The notes under the pieces are model-generated. The model was not told the origin of the DNA, did no database searches, and was given only the letters and a program-made list of their open reading frames with translations. This document shows, piece after piece, positions 1 to 8,926 of a DNA stretch of 64,000 nucleotides; positions within the stretch are counted from its first letter, which is position 1, and each line of letters starts with the position of its first letter. This DNA is from Flavobacterium sasangense DSM 21067 (GTDB taxonomy: Bacteria; Bacteroidota; Bacteroidia; Flavobacteriales; Flavobacteriaceae), in assembly GCF_000686885.1 (NCBI RefSeq), contig NZ_JMLU01000004.1, positions 144,480-208,479 of the forward strand, in the 5' to 3' direction. The translations under genes were made by a program, and so were the position numbers.

Positions 1-1093
1 AACCTAACATCACACAATCAGCACCCGCAGCAATTGCTTTTGGAATGTCTCCCGTGTAACGAATTCCCCCATCAGCAATAACGGGAACTCCAGTTCCTTT
101 TAAAGCCGCAGCTACTTCCAAAACTGCTGAAAATTGTGGAAATCCAACTCCAGCCACAACTCGCGTTGTACAAATCGAACCTGGACCAATTCCAACTTTC
201 ACCGCATCAGCTCCATTTTGAGCTAAGTATAAAGCTGCTTCTGGAGTTGCAATGTTCCCTACAACTACATCTAATTCAGGAAATTTTGCTTTTACTGCTT
301 TTAATACATCCACAACACCTTTTGTATGTCCGTGAGCCGTATCAATGATTACAGCATCAACTCCAGCGTTTACTAATGCTGTTGCTCTTTCAACGGCATC
401 TGCTGTAACTCCTAAAGCTGCAGCAACACGCAAACGACCGAATTTATCTTTATTGGCAATTGGTTTTTGTGTTAATTTGGTAATATCTCTAAACGTAATT
501 AAACCAACTAATTTATTATTGTTGTCAACTACTGGTAATTTTTCAATTTTGTTCTCTTGTAAAATTCCTTCTGCTTCTTGCAAAGTGGTTCCTTGAGCAG
601 CTGTTACTAATTTTTCAGAAGTCATTACTTCTAAAATCGAACGTGAATTTACTTTTTCGAAACGTAAATCTCTATTCGTTACAATTCCTTTTAAAATTCC
701 GTTTTCATCAACTACTGGAATTCCGCCAATGCTAAATTCTTTCATCGCCATTTTAGCATCTCCAACAGTTGCAGTTAAAGGCAACGTTACTGGATCGATA
801 ATCATACCGCTTTCTGCACGTTTAACTTTCTTTACTTTAGCTGCTTGTTGCTCAATCGTCATGTTCTTGTGTAACACGCCAATTCCACCTTCTTGTGCCA
901 TAGCAATTGCCATAGAACTTTCGGTAACCGTATCCATTGCTGCGGAAACGATAGGAACATTCAACGTAATATTTCTCGAAAACTTCGATTGAATACTAAC
1001 TTCGCGTGGTAAAATTTCTGAATAATTTGGAATAAGCAAAACATCGTCGTAAGTAAGACCTTCGCCAACGATTTTAGTTGTGTGTGCTTTCAT
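1..1093 (-). CDS. guaB: IMP dehydrogenase (C-terminal end beyond window)
   Basis: Inosine-5'-monophosphate dehydrogenase, which makes XMP from IMP with NAD+ in guanine nucleotide synthesis. The reverse strand opens with [18 protein letters not shown] and stays open to base 1, giving about 364 of the usual 490 residues. Visible features are the two CBS domains at about residues 95-205, the substrate-binding D-x-AHG segment ([11 protein letters not shown]) and the catalytic-cysteine loop GPGSICTTR. The ATG at 1093 is supported by the family N-terminus. A TATATTTG element lies at 1126-1133 on the same strand. The end of the protein, including the mobile flap, lies outside the window. Identification is secure. 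Confidence 0.97.
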   Translation of the reverse strand, partial: MKAHTTKIVGEGLTYDDVLLIPNYSEILPREVSIQSKFSRNITLNVPIVSAAMDTVTESSMAIAMAQEGGIGVLHKNMTIEQQAAKVKKVKRAESGMIIDPVTLPLTATVGDAKMAMKEFSIGGIPVVDENGILKGIVTNRDLRFEKVNSRSILEVMTSEKLVTAAQGTTLQEAEGILQENKIEKLPVVDNNNKLVGLITFRDITKLTQKPIANKDKFGRLRVAAALGVTADAVERATALVNAGVDAVIIDTAHGHTKGVVDVLKAVKAKFPELDVVVGNIATPEAALYLAQNGADAVKVGIGPGSICTTRVVAGVGFPQFSAVLEVAAALKGTGVPVIADGGIRYTGDIPKAIAAGADCVMLG

Positions 1094-1125
1094 GGTGCAA
1101 TTTGTAGTTGTTGTTAAATTGCGTG

Positions 1126-1133
1126 CAAATATA
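1126..1133 (-). promoter_or_regulatory. guaB promoter -7 element
   Basis: TATATTTG on the reverse strand, matching the Bacteroidota TAnnTTTG -7 box, about 33 bases before the guaB ATG. No convincing -33 TTG is seen at the normal distance. Confidence 0.5.
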
Positions 1134-1206
1134 GTAAAACTTAGCCAAATAATCTATTTCTTTTAAGAATAAATTATGTAACTTGCATATTAATTTTTCA
1201 TTCCCA

Positions 1207-3708
1207 ATGAGCGATTCTAAAAAAATAAGTACAGGCCTAAACGATTTAGAAGTAGTAGAATCCGCAAAAAAATTCGGAACCAACTCCGTTGAACATCAGA
1301 AAAAAAACCATTTTCTGAATTCCATTTTAGATATCGTAAAAGAACCCATGTTTCTTTTATTACTAACTGCTACCAGTATCTATTTCATAACGGGAGATTA
1401 TGGTGATGGTATTTTTATGGCTTTTGCAATTGTATTTGTAATGGCGATTTCGGTTTTTCAAGAATCTAGAAGTCGTAATGCGATTGAAGCCTTAAAAAAA
1501 CTAACCCAACCGAAATGTAAAGTCATTAGAAACAGTCAATTAATCGAAATTCCAACCGAGGAAATTGTAATTGGTGATTGTGTTCAATTAGAAGAAGGCG
1601 CCTTCATTCCTGCTGACGGAATCATTCTCTCTTCCAACGATTTTTCGGTGAACGAATCAATTTTAACTGGTGAATCTTTATCAATTTTCAAATCCAATGA
1701 ATCCGAAGACAAACAAGTTTTTCAAGGCACAATTGTAGCTTCTGGACTTGCTATTTGCGAAGTAACGGCTATTGGAGATAAAACGCAATTAGGGAAAATT
1801 GGTTCGAGTTTGAATGCGATTGAAGAAGAAAAAACGCCTTTGCAAATTCAAATAGGGAATTTCGTTACTAAAATGTCAATTATAGGTTTGGTCATATTTG
1901 CTATTGTTTGGGCGATTAATTACTACAACTCTGGATTAGTTTTAGATAGTTTATTAAAAGCGTTAACCTTAGCAATGAGCGTTATCCCAGAGGAAATTCC
2001 AGTCGCTTTCACTACGTTTATGGCATTAGGAGCTTGGCGTTTGATGAAAATGGGAATCATTACCAAGCAAACCAAAACAGTAGAAACCTTAGGAAGCGCC
2101 ACCGTAATTTGCACCGACAAAACCGGAACAATTACCGAAAATCGAATGAGTTTAGCCGAATTGTATCTTTTTAATTCCAATTCAATAGTAGCAACTACAC
2201 AAAAACTAAATCCTGAAGCCGAAGAAATCATAAATTATGCCATGTGGTCGAGTGAACCAATTCCGTTTGATGCGATGGAAATTGCGATACATGAAGCGTA
2301 TTCTAATTTTGAAAGCGAAGACGAACGACCTCATTTTAAAATGGTTCACGAATATCCGTTAAGTGGAAAACCACCAATGATGACACACATTTTCGAAAAC
2401 GAATCGGGTAAAAAAATCATTGCAGCGAAAGGCGCTCCTGAAGCTTTAATCGCTGTTAGTCATTTAACTGAAACTGAAAAAAATCAGATTTTTGAGGCGA
2501 TGAAAACCATGATGCAAAAAGGATTCCGAGTTTTAGGCGTGGGTGTTTCTGACTTTGAAGGAACGGATTATCCAGCAGCCCAACAAGAATTAAAGTTTCA
2601 TTTTAAAGGATTGGTAGCGTTTTATGATCCACCAAAACATAACATTCAAGCGGTTTTCGAAACGTTTTACAAAGCTGGAATTCAAGTAAAAATTGTAACA
2701 GGCGATAATGCTGAAACTACTTCTACCATCGCAAAACAAGTCGGGTTTAAAAATGCTGATAAAGTATTGAATGGCGACGAATTAATGGCAATGGATGAAG
2801 CGACTTTGAAGGAAAAAGTAATGGAAACTGCGATTTTCACTAGAATGTTTCCAGAAGCTAAACTAAGAATCATCAAAGCTTTAAAAGCTAACAATCAAAT
2901 CGTAGCCATGACAGGCGATGGCGTAAATGACGGACCTGCTTTAAAATCAGCACACATCGGAATTGCGATGGGTAAAAAAGGTACCGAAATTGCCAAACAA
3001 GCTGCCAACTTAATTCTTGTAGACGATAATTTCGAGCGAATGACGGATGCTATTGCTATGGGAAGAAAAATTTACCTCAACCTTAAAAAAGCGATTCAAT
3101 ACATCATTTCTATTCATATTCCGATTATATTAATTGTGTTTATTCCGTTGGCTTTGGGTTGGATGTATCCAAATATTTTTTCTCCAGTTCACATTATTTT
3201 CTTGGAAATTATTATGGGCCCAACTTGCTCCATCATATACGAAAACGAACCGATGGAAGACAATCTGATGCTACAAAAACCAAGACCGCTAACAACGACT
3301 TTCTTTAACTTAAAAGAAGTATTGATAAGCATCATTCAAGGATTAGTCATTACATTAGGATTACTGTACATTTATCAATACGCTATTGGAGAAAACATGT
3401 CCGAAAACGGCACTAGAACCTTAATTTTCCTAACATTAATTACTTCCAATATTGTATTAACCTTAGCGAATCGTTCGTTTTATTATTCTATTTTCAAAAC
3501 GATTCAGTACAAAAATAATTTGGTAGGATTAATCATTGGAGTAACCATTTTACTGACAGTATTAATATTGTTTATCCCTGCATTTTCCAACTTCTTCTTG
3601 TTTGAAATGGTAAGTGGTTCCCAAATAGGATTATGCGTTTTAGTGGGAAGTATTTCAGTACTTTGGATAGAAATTTATAAAGCCTTTAAACGAAGAAAAT
3701 CGAATTAA
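1207..3708 (+). CDS. cation-transporting P-type ATPase
   Basis: An 833-residue P-type ATPase of the inner membrane, probably P2-like, that couples ATP hydrolysis to cation transport. Visible motifs are TGES (about residue 154, actuator domain), PEEIP in the transmembrane ion path (about 261), the phosphorylated DKTGT (D about 304) and the hinge TGDGVND (about 569), followed by a hydrophobic C-terminal bundle. PEEIP replaces the PEGLP of classical Ca2+ pumps, so the ion cannot be named. The frame is open from a TTG at 1183, but ATG 1207 is preferred because its protein begins MSDSKKIS and a TAnnTTG-like element lies at 1179-1185. The stop overlaps the convergent HMG-CoA lyase gene by 4 bases. 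Confidence 0.9.
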   Translation: MSDSKKISTGLNDLEVVESAKKFGTNSVEHQKKNHFLNSILDIVKEPMFLLLLTATSIYFITGDYGDGIFMAFAIVFVMAISVFQESRSRNAIEALKKLTQPKCKVIRNSQLIEIPTEEIVIGDCVQLEEGAFIPADGIILSSNDFSVNESILTGESLSIFKSNESEDKQVFQGTIVASGLAICEVTAIGDKTQLGKIGSSLNAIEEEKTPLQIQIGNFVTKMSIIGLVIFAIVWAINYYNSGLVLDSLLKALTLAMSVIPEEIPVAFTTFMALGAWRLMKMGIITKQTKTVETLGSATVICTDKTGTITENRMSLAELYLFNSNSIVATTQKLNPEAEEIINYAMWSSEPIPFDAMEIAIHEAYSNFESEDERPHFKMVHEYPLSGKPPMMTHIFENESGKKIIAAKGAPEALIAVSHLTETEKNQIFEAMKTMMQKGFRVLGVGVSDFEGTDYPAAQQELKFHFKGLVAFYDPPKHNIQAVFETFYKAGIQVKIVTGDNAETTSTIAKQVGFKNADKVLNGDELMAMDEATLKEKVMETAIFTRMFPEAKLRIIKALKANNQIVAMTGDGVNDGPALKSAHIGIAMGKKGTEIAKQAANLILVDDNFERMTDAIAMGRKIYLNLKKAIQYIISIHIPIILIVFIPLALGWMYPNIFSPVHIIFLEIIMGPTCSIIYENEPMEDNLMLQKPRPLTTTFFNLKEVLISIIQGLVITLGLLYIYQYAIGENMSENGTRTLIFLTLITSNIVLTLANRSFYYSIFKTIQYKNNLVGLIIGVTILLTVLILFIPAFSNFFLFEMVSGSQIGLCVLVGSISVLWIEIYKAFKRRKSN

Positions 3709-4568
3709 TGAAATTCACCAAATAGTTTAGTCGCTTCATTATAAGCACTTTCAAAACTCATTGGACTCGTATTCGTATTTTCTCTTTTTGTAGTGAAGTA
3801 CGACAACAATTTTTCCGTAGGCATGTTTCCTGTTAAATCGTCTTTTGCCATTGGACAACCACCAAAACCTTGAATCGCGCCATCATAACGACGACAACCT
3901 GCATTATAAGCTGCATCAATTTTTTCAAACCATTTGTCTGGCGTAGTGTGAAGATGGGCGCCAAATTCGATGTTTGGATATTTCGGAATCAAATTAGAAA
4001 ACAAATAATCAATTACTTCTGGAGTGGAACTTCCAACGGTATCGGAAAGCGATAGAATTTTAACACCCATATTCGCTAATTTTTCGGTCCATTCGCCCAC
4101 AATTTCAACATTCCATGGATCTCCATACGGATTTCCAAAACCCATTGAAATGTAGGTCACGACTTCTTTATTCGATTTATCAGCGATTTCTAAAATTTCT
4201 TGTAAAGTAACCAAACTTTCAGCGATAGTTTTGTGCGTATTTCGCATTTGAAAATTCTCCGAAATCGAAAAAGGAAAACCTAAATATTGAATTTCCTTAT
4301 GAACCGAAGCATTTTGAGCGCCTTGTGTATTGGCGATAATGGCTAATAATTTACTGTTGGAAGCAGACAAATCCAATTGAGCCAAAACCTCAACAGTATC
4401 TTGCATTTGCGGAATCGCTTTTGGCGAAACAAAACTTCCAAAATCAATAGTATCAAAGCCTACACGCAATAATGATTGGATGTATTTTACCTTTTTTTCG
4501 GTAGGAATAAACGGCTTAATGCCTTGCATGGCATCGCGCGGACACTCGATAATTTTGATTTCGTTCAT
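3705..4568 (-). CDS. hydroxymethylglutaryl-CoA lyase
   Basis: A 287-residue TIM-barrel lyase that splits HMG-CoA to acetoacetate and acetyl-CoA, the last step of leucine breakdown. The metal and catalytic residues are visible: ECPRDAMQG near the N-terminus (R11, D12), GAHLHTT with its two metal-binding histidines (about 206-208), and the signature GFGGCPMAKDDLTGN carrying the catalytic cysteine. Length is normal for the bacterial enzyme. It follows pyrD on the same strand after 19 bases, so it probably shares that transcript. The icmF gene elsewhere in the window is another acyl-CoA enzyme. A related DRE-TIM aldolase is unlikely given the GGCP signature. Confidence 0.93.
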   Translation of the reverse strand: MNEIKIIECPRDAMQGIKPFIPTEKKVKYIQSLLRVGFDTIDFGSFVSPKAIPQMQDTVEVLAQLDLSASNSKLLAIIANTQGAQNASVHKEIQYLGFPFSISENFQMRNTHKTIAESLVTLQEILEIADKSNKEVVTYISMGFGNPYGDPWNVEIVGEWTEKLANMGVKILSLSDTVGSSTPEVIDYLFSNLIPKYPNIEFGAHLHTTPDKWFEKIDAAYNAGCRRYDGAIQGFGGCPMAKDDLTGNMPTEKLLSYFTTKRENTNTSPMSFESAYNEATKLFGEFH

Positions 4569-4587
4569 AGCTTCAAAGATAGAAATT

Positions 4588-5607
4588 TTAGCTGTTTTCC
4601 AAAATCTTTTTGTTGATTGCTTTCACTAAAGCTGGTCCTTCGTAAATAAATCCAGTGTACAATTGCACCAAACTAGCACCAGCATTTAATTTTTCAATCG
4701 CATCTTCTGCGGTGTGAATTCCTCCTACTCCAATGATTGGGAACGACTTATTACTTTTTTCCGAAAGAAAACGAATCACTTCTGTAGAGCGTTTCGTTAA
4801 TGGTTTTCCAGACAAACCGCCCATTTCTGATTTGTTTTCTGATTGCAAACCTTCGCGAGAAATCGTCGTATTGGTAGCAATTACACCTGCAATTTTAGTT
4901 TCGTTTACGATATCAATGATGTCTAAAAGTTGCTCATCAGTTAAATCGGGAGCAATTTTTAGTAAAATTGGTTTTTGTTTTGATTTTGCCTTATTTTGAT
5001 CTTGTAGCGTTTGCAACAACTCGGTCAAAGGTTTTTTATCTTGTAATTCGCGAAGATTCGGTGTATTTGGCGAACTCACATTCACCACAAAATAATCCAC
5101 ATACGGAAACAAAGCTTCAAAACAGATTTCGTAATCCTTAACCGCTTCTTCGTTTGGAGTGACTTTATTCTTCCCGATGTTTCCACCAATTAAAACGCCT
5201 TTATTCTTTTTCAAACGTTCAACGGCTTCTTTTACACCACCATTATTGAAACCCATTCGGTTGATAATCGCATTGTCTTCTTTTAGGCGGAACAAACGTT
5301 TTTTAGGGTTCCCTTCTTGTCCGACTGGCGTTAATGTTCCAATTTCAATAAATCCGAAGCCGAAATTCGATAACTCTTGATATAACTTCGCATCTTTATC
5401 AAACCCAGCTGCTAAACCAACTGGATTTTTGAATTTAATTCCGAAAACTTCGCGCTCTAAACGAACATCTTTTACTTCGTAAAGCGATTGAAATAAAGAA
5501 GAAAAACCAGGAATTTTATTCAGAAAACGAATGAATGAAAAGGTAAAATAATGCACTTTTTCTGGATCGAAACAGAAAAGTAACGGACGAATGAAGCTTT
5601 TATACAT
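4588..5607 (-). CDS. pyrD: dihydroorotate dehydrogenase (quinone), class 2
   Basis: A 339-residue flavoenzyme that oxidises dihydroorotate to orotate with a membrane quinone (pyrimidine synthesis). The N-terminus [19 protein letters not shown] matches the class 2 membrane-association helix. The catalytic serine lies in [13 protein letters not shown] (about residue 176), and FMN-binding glycine motifs GGLSGKPL and GVGGIHT follow. The frame extends upstream to 5679, but that extension is not family-like and covers a TACTTTTG promoter element (5627-5634, reverse strand), so ATG 5607 is the start. HMG-CoA lyase follows 19 bases downstream. Confidence 0.96.
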   Translation of the reverse strand: MYKSFIRPLLFCFDPEKVHYFTFSFIRFLNKIPGFSSLFQSLYEVKDVRLEREVFGIKFKNPVGLAAGFDKDAKLYQELSNFGFGFIEIGTLTPVGQEGNPKKRLFRLKEDNAIINRMGFNNGGVKEAVERLKKNKGVLIGGNIGKNKVTPNEEAVKDYEICFEALFPYVDYFVVNVSSPNTPNLRELQDKKPLTELLQTLQDQNKAKSKQKPILLKIAPDLTDEQLLDIIDIVNETKIAGVIATNTTISREGLQSENKSEMGGLSGKPLTKRSTEVIRFLSEKSNKSFPIIGVGGIHTAEDAIEKLNAGASLVQLYTGFIYEGPALVKAINKKILENS

Positions 5608-5626
5608 AGTGTGTTGTGTTGTGGTA

Positions 5627-5634
5627 CAAAAGTA
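5627..5634 (-). promoter_or_regulatory. pyrD promoter -7 element
   Basis: TACTTTTG on the reverse strand, 19 bases before the pyrD ATG. Its position supports the downstream start at 5607 over the longer open frame. Confidence 0.5.
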
Positions 5635-5707
5635 AGAAAATGGAATCCTAAAAAAAAGTATTGACGCATTTTGTAACAATAAAAGATTTAGTGCGTATAA
5701 TTAACGA

Positions 5708-5778
5708 AGTGAAAAGTAAAAAGTGAAAAGACTAAACTTCTAATTTCTAAATTCTAACCTCTAAATTCTAATTTCAAA
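5708..5778. repeat. degenerate short-word intergenic repeat
   Basis: The gap before the thioredoxin-like gene is built from degenerate short words: first GTGAAAAGTAAAAAGTGAAAAG, written here as GTGAAAAGT / AAAAAGTGAAAAG, then three or four versions of CTAAATTCTAA. Similar word-based gaps with different words occur at 9511-9546, 21173-21216, 55661-55697 and 55740-55760. Confidence 0.6.
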
Positions 5779-6333
5779 ATGGCTCAAACTCCTTCCAACA
5801 TGTTACCATTAGGCACAATTGCTCCTGATTTCAATTTGAAAGACACCAACGCTACCGATTTTAAAACGTTAGCTGATTGCAAAGGTGAAAAAGGAACGGT
5901 GGTAATGTTCATTTGCAATCATTGTCCATTTGTGCATCATGTGATGGAAGAAGTGCTTAAAGTGGTGAATGATTATCGCGTGCAGGGAATTGGTTTTGTG
6001 GCGATTTCGAGTAACAATGTAGTTAAATATCCGCAAGATGCACCAGAATTAATGACCGAATTTGCCTTTGAAAACGGATTTGAATTTCCATATTTATATG
6101 ATGAAACACAAGGAGTAGCCAAAGCTTACGATGCGGCTTGTACGCCTGATTTTTATCTTTTCGACAACCAAAATAAGTTAGTTTACCGAGGACAATTAGA
6201 CGATAGCCGACCAGCCAATGGAATTCCCTTAAGTGGTTCTGATTTACGCAGCGCTATTGATGGTGTGGTTATGAATCGATTAATTAATCCGGAACAGAAG
6301 CCGAGTATTGGGTGTAATATTAAGTGGAAGTAA
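5779..6333 (+). CDS. thioredoxin-fold (AhpC/TSA-like) protein
   Basis: A 184-residue cytoplasmic thioredoxin-fold protein of the peroxiredoxin/TlpA-like group. The redox motif is C46-N-H-C49 in FICNHCPFVHHV, followed by the family segments GFVAISSNN, FPYLYDETQGVAKAYDAACTPD and the cis-proline region TPDFYLFD. The C-terminal PSIGCNIKWK adds another cysteine common in this subfamily. No signal peptide is seen. The substrate is unknown; thiol peroxidase or thiol-disulfide exchange are both possible. The upstream gap is low-complexity repeat, and an attenuator-like leader lies downstream. Confidence 0.85.
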   Translation: MAQTPSNMLPLGTIAPDFNLKDTNATDFKTLADCKGEKGTVVMFICNHCPFVHHVMEEVLKVVNDYRVQGIGFVAISSNNVVKYPQDAPELMTEFAFENGFEFPYLYDETQGVAKAYDAACTPDFYLFDNQNKLVYRGQLDDSRPANGIPLSGSDLRSAIDGVVMNRLINPEQKPSIGCNIKWK

Positions 6334-6357
6334 TTTTTTTATCTCATTAGTTTACTT

Positions 6358-6365
6358 AACTTTGT
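6358..6365 (+). promoter_or_regulatory. promoter -7 element for the leader RNA
   Basis: TAACTTTG, a full match to TAnnTTTG, lies about 22 bases before the leader reading frame at 6388. It would start a transcript carrying the leader peptide and attenuator. Confidence 0.5.
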
Positions 6366-6387
6366 ACTCAAATTAAATTCTTTCATT

Positions 6388-6477
6388 TTGAAATACCAAG
6401 TTTCAAATATCACTTTAATTTCAAATACTATTACAAAAGTAGTAGCATTTACACACAGCAAGGCCTTTATCAATTAG
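6388..6477 (+). CDS. candidate attenuator leader peptide (29 aa)
   Basis: A short frame starting at TTG 6388 (no ATG available) and ending at TAG 6475-6477. Its middle reads NITLISNTITKVVAF, rich in Ile, Thr, Leu and Val, as in branched-chain or threonine leader peptides. The last codons overlap the first arm of hairpin AGGCCT/AGGCCT, and the stop codon lies inside the second arm, which is the classical spacing for transcription attenuation. The non-ATG start and the lack of any comparison make translation uncertain, but the arrangement with the hairpins at 6461-6520 is hard to explain otherwise. Confidence 0.5.
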   Translation: MKYQVSNITLISNTITKVVAFTHSKAFIN

Positions 6478-6520
6478 GCCTCCGTCTATCCTATTCCTAA
6501 TTCTCAGACGGAGGATTTTT
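6461..6520 (+). terminator. attenuator: mutually exclusive antiterminator and terminator hairpins
   Basis: Antiterminator: AGGCCT at 6461-6466 pairs with AGGCCT at 6476-6481. Terminator: CCTCCGTCT at 6479-6487 pairs with AGACGGAGG at 6506-6514, followed by ATTTTT. The two hairpins share bases 6479-6481 and so exclude each other. The downstream gene is the glutamate-synthase-like protein starting at 6589. Confidence 0.7.
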
Positions 6521-6588
6521 ACATACAACATTCTCTATTCATTTCAGAAGTATCTTCTGTAATCATTATTTATTTTAATTCTAGTATC

Positions 6589-8163
6589 ATGTCGCAAAAA
6601 AAACTTTTGGGAAAATTATATGCGCGCCATATAATTTGGATAATCACGTTATCATTTATGATGGGAACTCTTTTTTTGGTTGCCTACTATAAAGTGCATC
6701 CGATTTTTCTATCTGCTCCTTTATTAATGCTTGTTCTAGTAACTATCGACAGCTTTCAATCTAAGCATTCGGTACGAAGAAATTATCCATTGGTAGGACG
6801 TTTACGTTATCTTTTTGAATCGGTTCGTCCTGAATTTCGCCAATACTTTTTTGAAGGTGAATTGGACGGAAAGCCTTTTAACAGAAGACAACGTTCCATC
6901 GTGTATCAAAGAGCGAAGAACCAAAAGCAAACTATTTCGTTTGGCATGCAAGACGAACCTAAAAGAATTGGTTATGAATGGGCTGCGCATTCGATTTATC
7001 CTAAAAAGAACGACTTCAGTCAATTCCGAGTAAACATTGGAAATTCGCAATGTTCAAAGCCATATAGTGCTAGTATTTTCAATATTAGTGCGATGAGTTA
7101 TGGTGCTTTGAGTAAAACTGCCATTTCTTCTCTAAATGAAGGAGCTAAAATGGGGAATTTCGCTCACAATACAGGAGAAGGCGGAATCAGTGATTACCAT
7201 TTAAAAGGAGGCGACTTGATTTGGCAAATTGGAACAGGATATTTTGGTTGTAGAGATGGAAAAGGACATTTCAATGAGGCTCTTTTTGTTGAAAAAGCCA
7301 ATTTAAAAGAAGTGAAAATGATTGAAATTAAACTTTCGCAAGGAGCTAAACCTGGTCACGGTGGTTTACTTCCAGCCGAAAAAAACACACCAGAAATCGC
7401 ACGAATTAGAGCCTTAGAACCGCACAAAACCGTTCATTCACCATCAGCACATACAGCGTTTTCAAATGCTACTGAGTTATTATATTTCATACAGAAATTG
7501 AGAAACTTATCTAATGGAAAACCAGTTGGATTTAAGATTTGTATTGGAAAAAAAGAAGAATTTACTGAAATCATAGAGGCAATGTTAAACACTAACATCC
7601 TTCCTGATTTCATTACCATTGACGGTGCTGAAGGAGGAACAGGAGCTGCTCCACTAGAATTCATTGATTACATGGGAATGGCTTTATCCGATGCACTTGT
7701 ATTTGCTCACAAATCGTTAGTAGATTATGGCTTGAGAAGCGAAATTAAAATTCTAGCTTCAGGAAAAATCATATCCGCTTTTGATATTGCTAAAAACATG
7801 TCTTTAGGAGCCGATGCTTGTTACAGCGCTCGCGGAATGATGTTTGCCTTAGGTTGTATTCAAGCCTTACAATGCGATAGCGGAAAATGTCCAGTTGGTA
7901 TAGCAACACAAGACAAATCACTTTACAAAGGTTTAGATATCACCGATAAACGCGTTCGTGTAGCGAATTTTCATAAAAATACTTTGAAAGCGGTAGCCGA
8001 ATTCATTGGAGCCTGCGGATTTGAATCACCTGAACAGATAACGCCTGATACGTTCTTTAGAAGAGTAAATTATAATACCAATTTAAACTTCAAGGAAATT
8101 TATTTCACAAATCCAGAAACCAAAGGCAAAACACTAGATAAAGAAACAATATTCTTAAATTAA
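6589..8163 (+). CDS. FMN-binding glutamate synthase-family protein
   Basis: A 524-residue protein related to the synthase domain of GltB/GltS. Two hydrophobic segments occupy about residues 14-55, so it is probably membrane-anchored. Conserved blocks include GEGGISDYHLKGGDLIWQIG, PGHGGLLPAEK, the flavin-site TIDGAEGGTGAAPLEF and the 3Fe-4S cysteine pattern C-x5-C-x4-C in CIQALQCDSGKCPVG. There is no N-terminal amidotransferase domain, so it is not a full glutamate synthase. The true substrate of this stand-alone class is not established. It is preceded by the attenuator at 6388-6520 and followed after 6 bases by a GreA/Rnk-like gene. Confidence 0.88.
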   Translation: MSQKKLLGKLYARHIIWIITLSFMMGTLFLVAYYKVHPIFLSAPLLMLVLVTIDSFQSKHSVRRNYPLVGRLRYLFESVRPEFRQYFFEGELDGKPFNRRQRSIVYQRAKNQKQTISFGMQDEPKRIGYEWAAHSIYPKKNDFSQFRVNIGNSQCSKPYSASIFNISAMSYGALSKTAISSLNEGAKMGNFAHNTGEGGISDYHLKGGDLIWQIGTGYFGCRDGKGHFNEALFVEKANLKEVKMIEIKLSQGAKPGHGGLLPAEKNTPEIARIRALEPHKTVHSPSAHTAFSNATELLYFIQKLRNLSNGKPVGFKICIGKKEEFTEIIEAMLNTNILPDFITIDGAEGGTGAAPLEFIDYMGMALSDALVFAHKSLVDYGLRSEIKILASGKIISAFDIAKNMSLGADACYSARGMMFALGCIQALQCDSGKCPVGIATQDKSLYKGLDITDKRVRVANFHKNTLKAVAEFIGACGFESPEQITPDTFFRRVNYNTNLNFKEIYFTNPETKGKTLDKETIFLN

Positions 8164-8169
8164 AGTAAT

Positions 8170-8544
8170 ATGAAACCAATACCAAACTTTACAAAACATG
8201 ATTTTAATCTTTTAACCGAAATGATTAAAAGTAATATTAATGTTTCCAATTCAAAAGATCTATTACTTTTAAAACAAGAATTGGAACGAGGTACCATTCA
8301 CAAAGAGAAAGATGTGATAGAAAAATTCATCAAAATCAATTCCATTGTAATCATTGAAGATTTAGAAACAAAAAGAGAAATGAAATTTCAAATCATATTG
8401 CCTTCAATGGCAAACATTAAAGAACAAAAAGTTTCTGTTTTAGCCACTTTGAGCATTGCTGTAATTGGATTTAAAGAAAACGACGAAATCGAATGGGATT
8501 TACCAGGCGGAAAGAAAATGCTAAAGATTAAATCGATTAATTAA
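8170..8544 (+). CDS. GreA/GreB C-terminal domain (Rnk-like) protein
   Basis: A 124-residue protein whose C-terminal half matches the FKBP-like domain of GreA/GreB: KVSVLATLSIAVIGFKENDE followed by EWDLPGGKKMLKIKSI. The N-terminal part is a short helical stretch rather than the long GreA coiled coil that reaches the RNA polymerase active site. This resembles Rnk, which binds polymerase without cleavage-stimulating activity. It lies 6 bases after the glutamate-synthase-like gene and ends at a strong terminator, so the two are probably co-transcribed. The assignment to Rnk rather than another Gre-domain protein is an inference. Confidence 0.8.
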   Translation: MKPIPNFTKHDFNLLTEMIKSNINVSNSKDLLLLKQELERGTIHKEKDVIEKFIKINSIVIIEDLETKREMKFQIILPSMANIKEQKVSVLATLSIAVIGFKENDEIEWDLPGGKKMLKIKSIN

Positions 8545-8547
8545 ATA

Positions 8548-8574
8548 AAAACACCCTATTGCGGTGTTTTTTTT
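8548..8574. terminator. bidirectional terminator
   Basis: AAAACACC (8548-8555) pairs with GGTGTTTT (8563-8570) across a 7-base loop and runs into eight Ts. It sits between convergent genes and can serve both. Confidence 0.85.
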
Positions 8575-8920
8575 ATTTAAACAAATCAACAATAAATATG
8601 ACCAAAATCAGTAAAGCAACGACTATCAAATAAACTAAAAAATGAAATTTTTGAACTTTTCTTTCTTCTCGATAATCTGGCATTAAAATAGTTTCGGTAC
8701 TTGCAATAATTTCATTATCAATAAGTAGTTGATCAATAATGACTCTATCTTTATCCAACAAAAAAAATAGAGTTCCATCACTAATATCAGAGTTTTCATT
8801 ACTATTATGATAGAAGTCTATATTATTCTCAAGTAACAAATTTTCAAAAAATATATAATCTTTGAATAAGACATTTAACTTAAAATGATTTTGAAATTTT
8901 ACTTCTGCAGAATTTGCCAT
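8573..8920 (-). CDS. hypothetical protein with C-terminal membrane anchor
   Basis: A 115-residue protein not recognised from sequence. About 85 soluble residues rich in acidic and aromatic side chains are followed by a basic stretch (REERKVQK) and a single hydrophobic helix, LVYLIVVALLILVIFIVDLF, ending two residues from the C-terminus. This predicts a tail-anchored inner-membrane protein with its domain in the cytoplasm. It begins 6 bases from the end of the next upstream gene on this strand, suggesting a shared transcript with the exported protein at 8927-9430. No function is proposed. Confidence 0.7.
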   Translation of the reverse strand: MANSAEVKFQNHFKLNVLFKDYIFFENLLLENNIDFYHNSNENSDISDGTLFFLLDKDRVIIDQLLIDNEIIASTETILMPDYREERKVQKFHFLVYLIVVALLILVIFIVDLFK

Positions 8921-8926
8921 AATCTA

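Noticed and set aside
1183..1206. TTG start for the P-type ATPase
   Set aside because: The eight extra residues overlap the likely promoter, and ATG 1207 has a better N-terminus.
1923..2231. Reverse-strand open frames inside large genes (for example 1923-2231, 14691-15056, 33457-33768, 56104-56577)
   Set aside because: They mirror strongly conserved coding frames, lack promoters and family features, and are best read as shadows.
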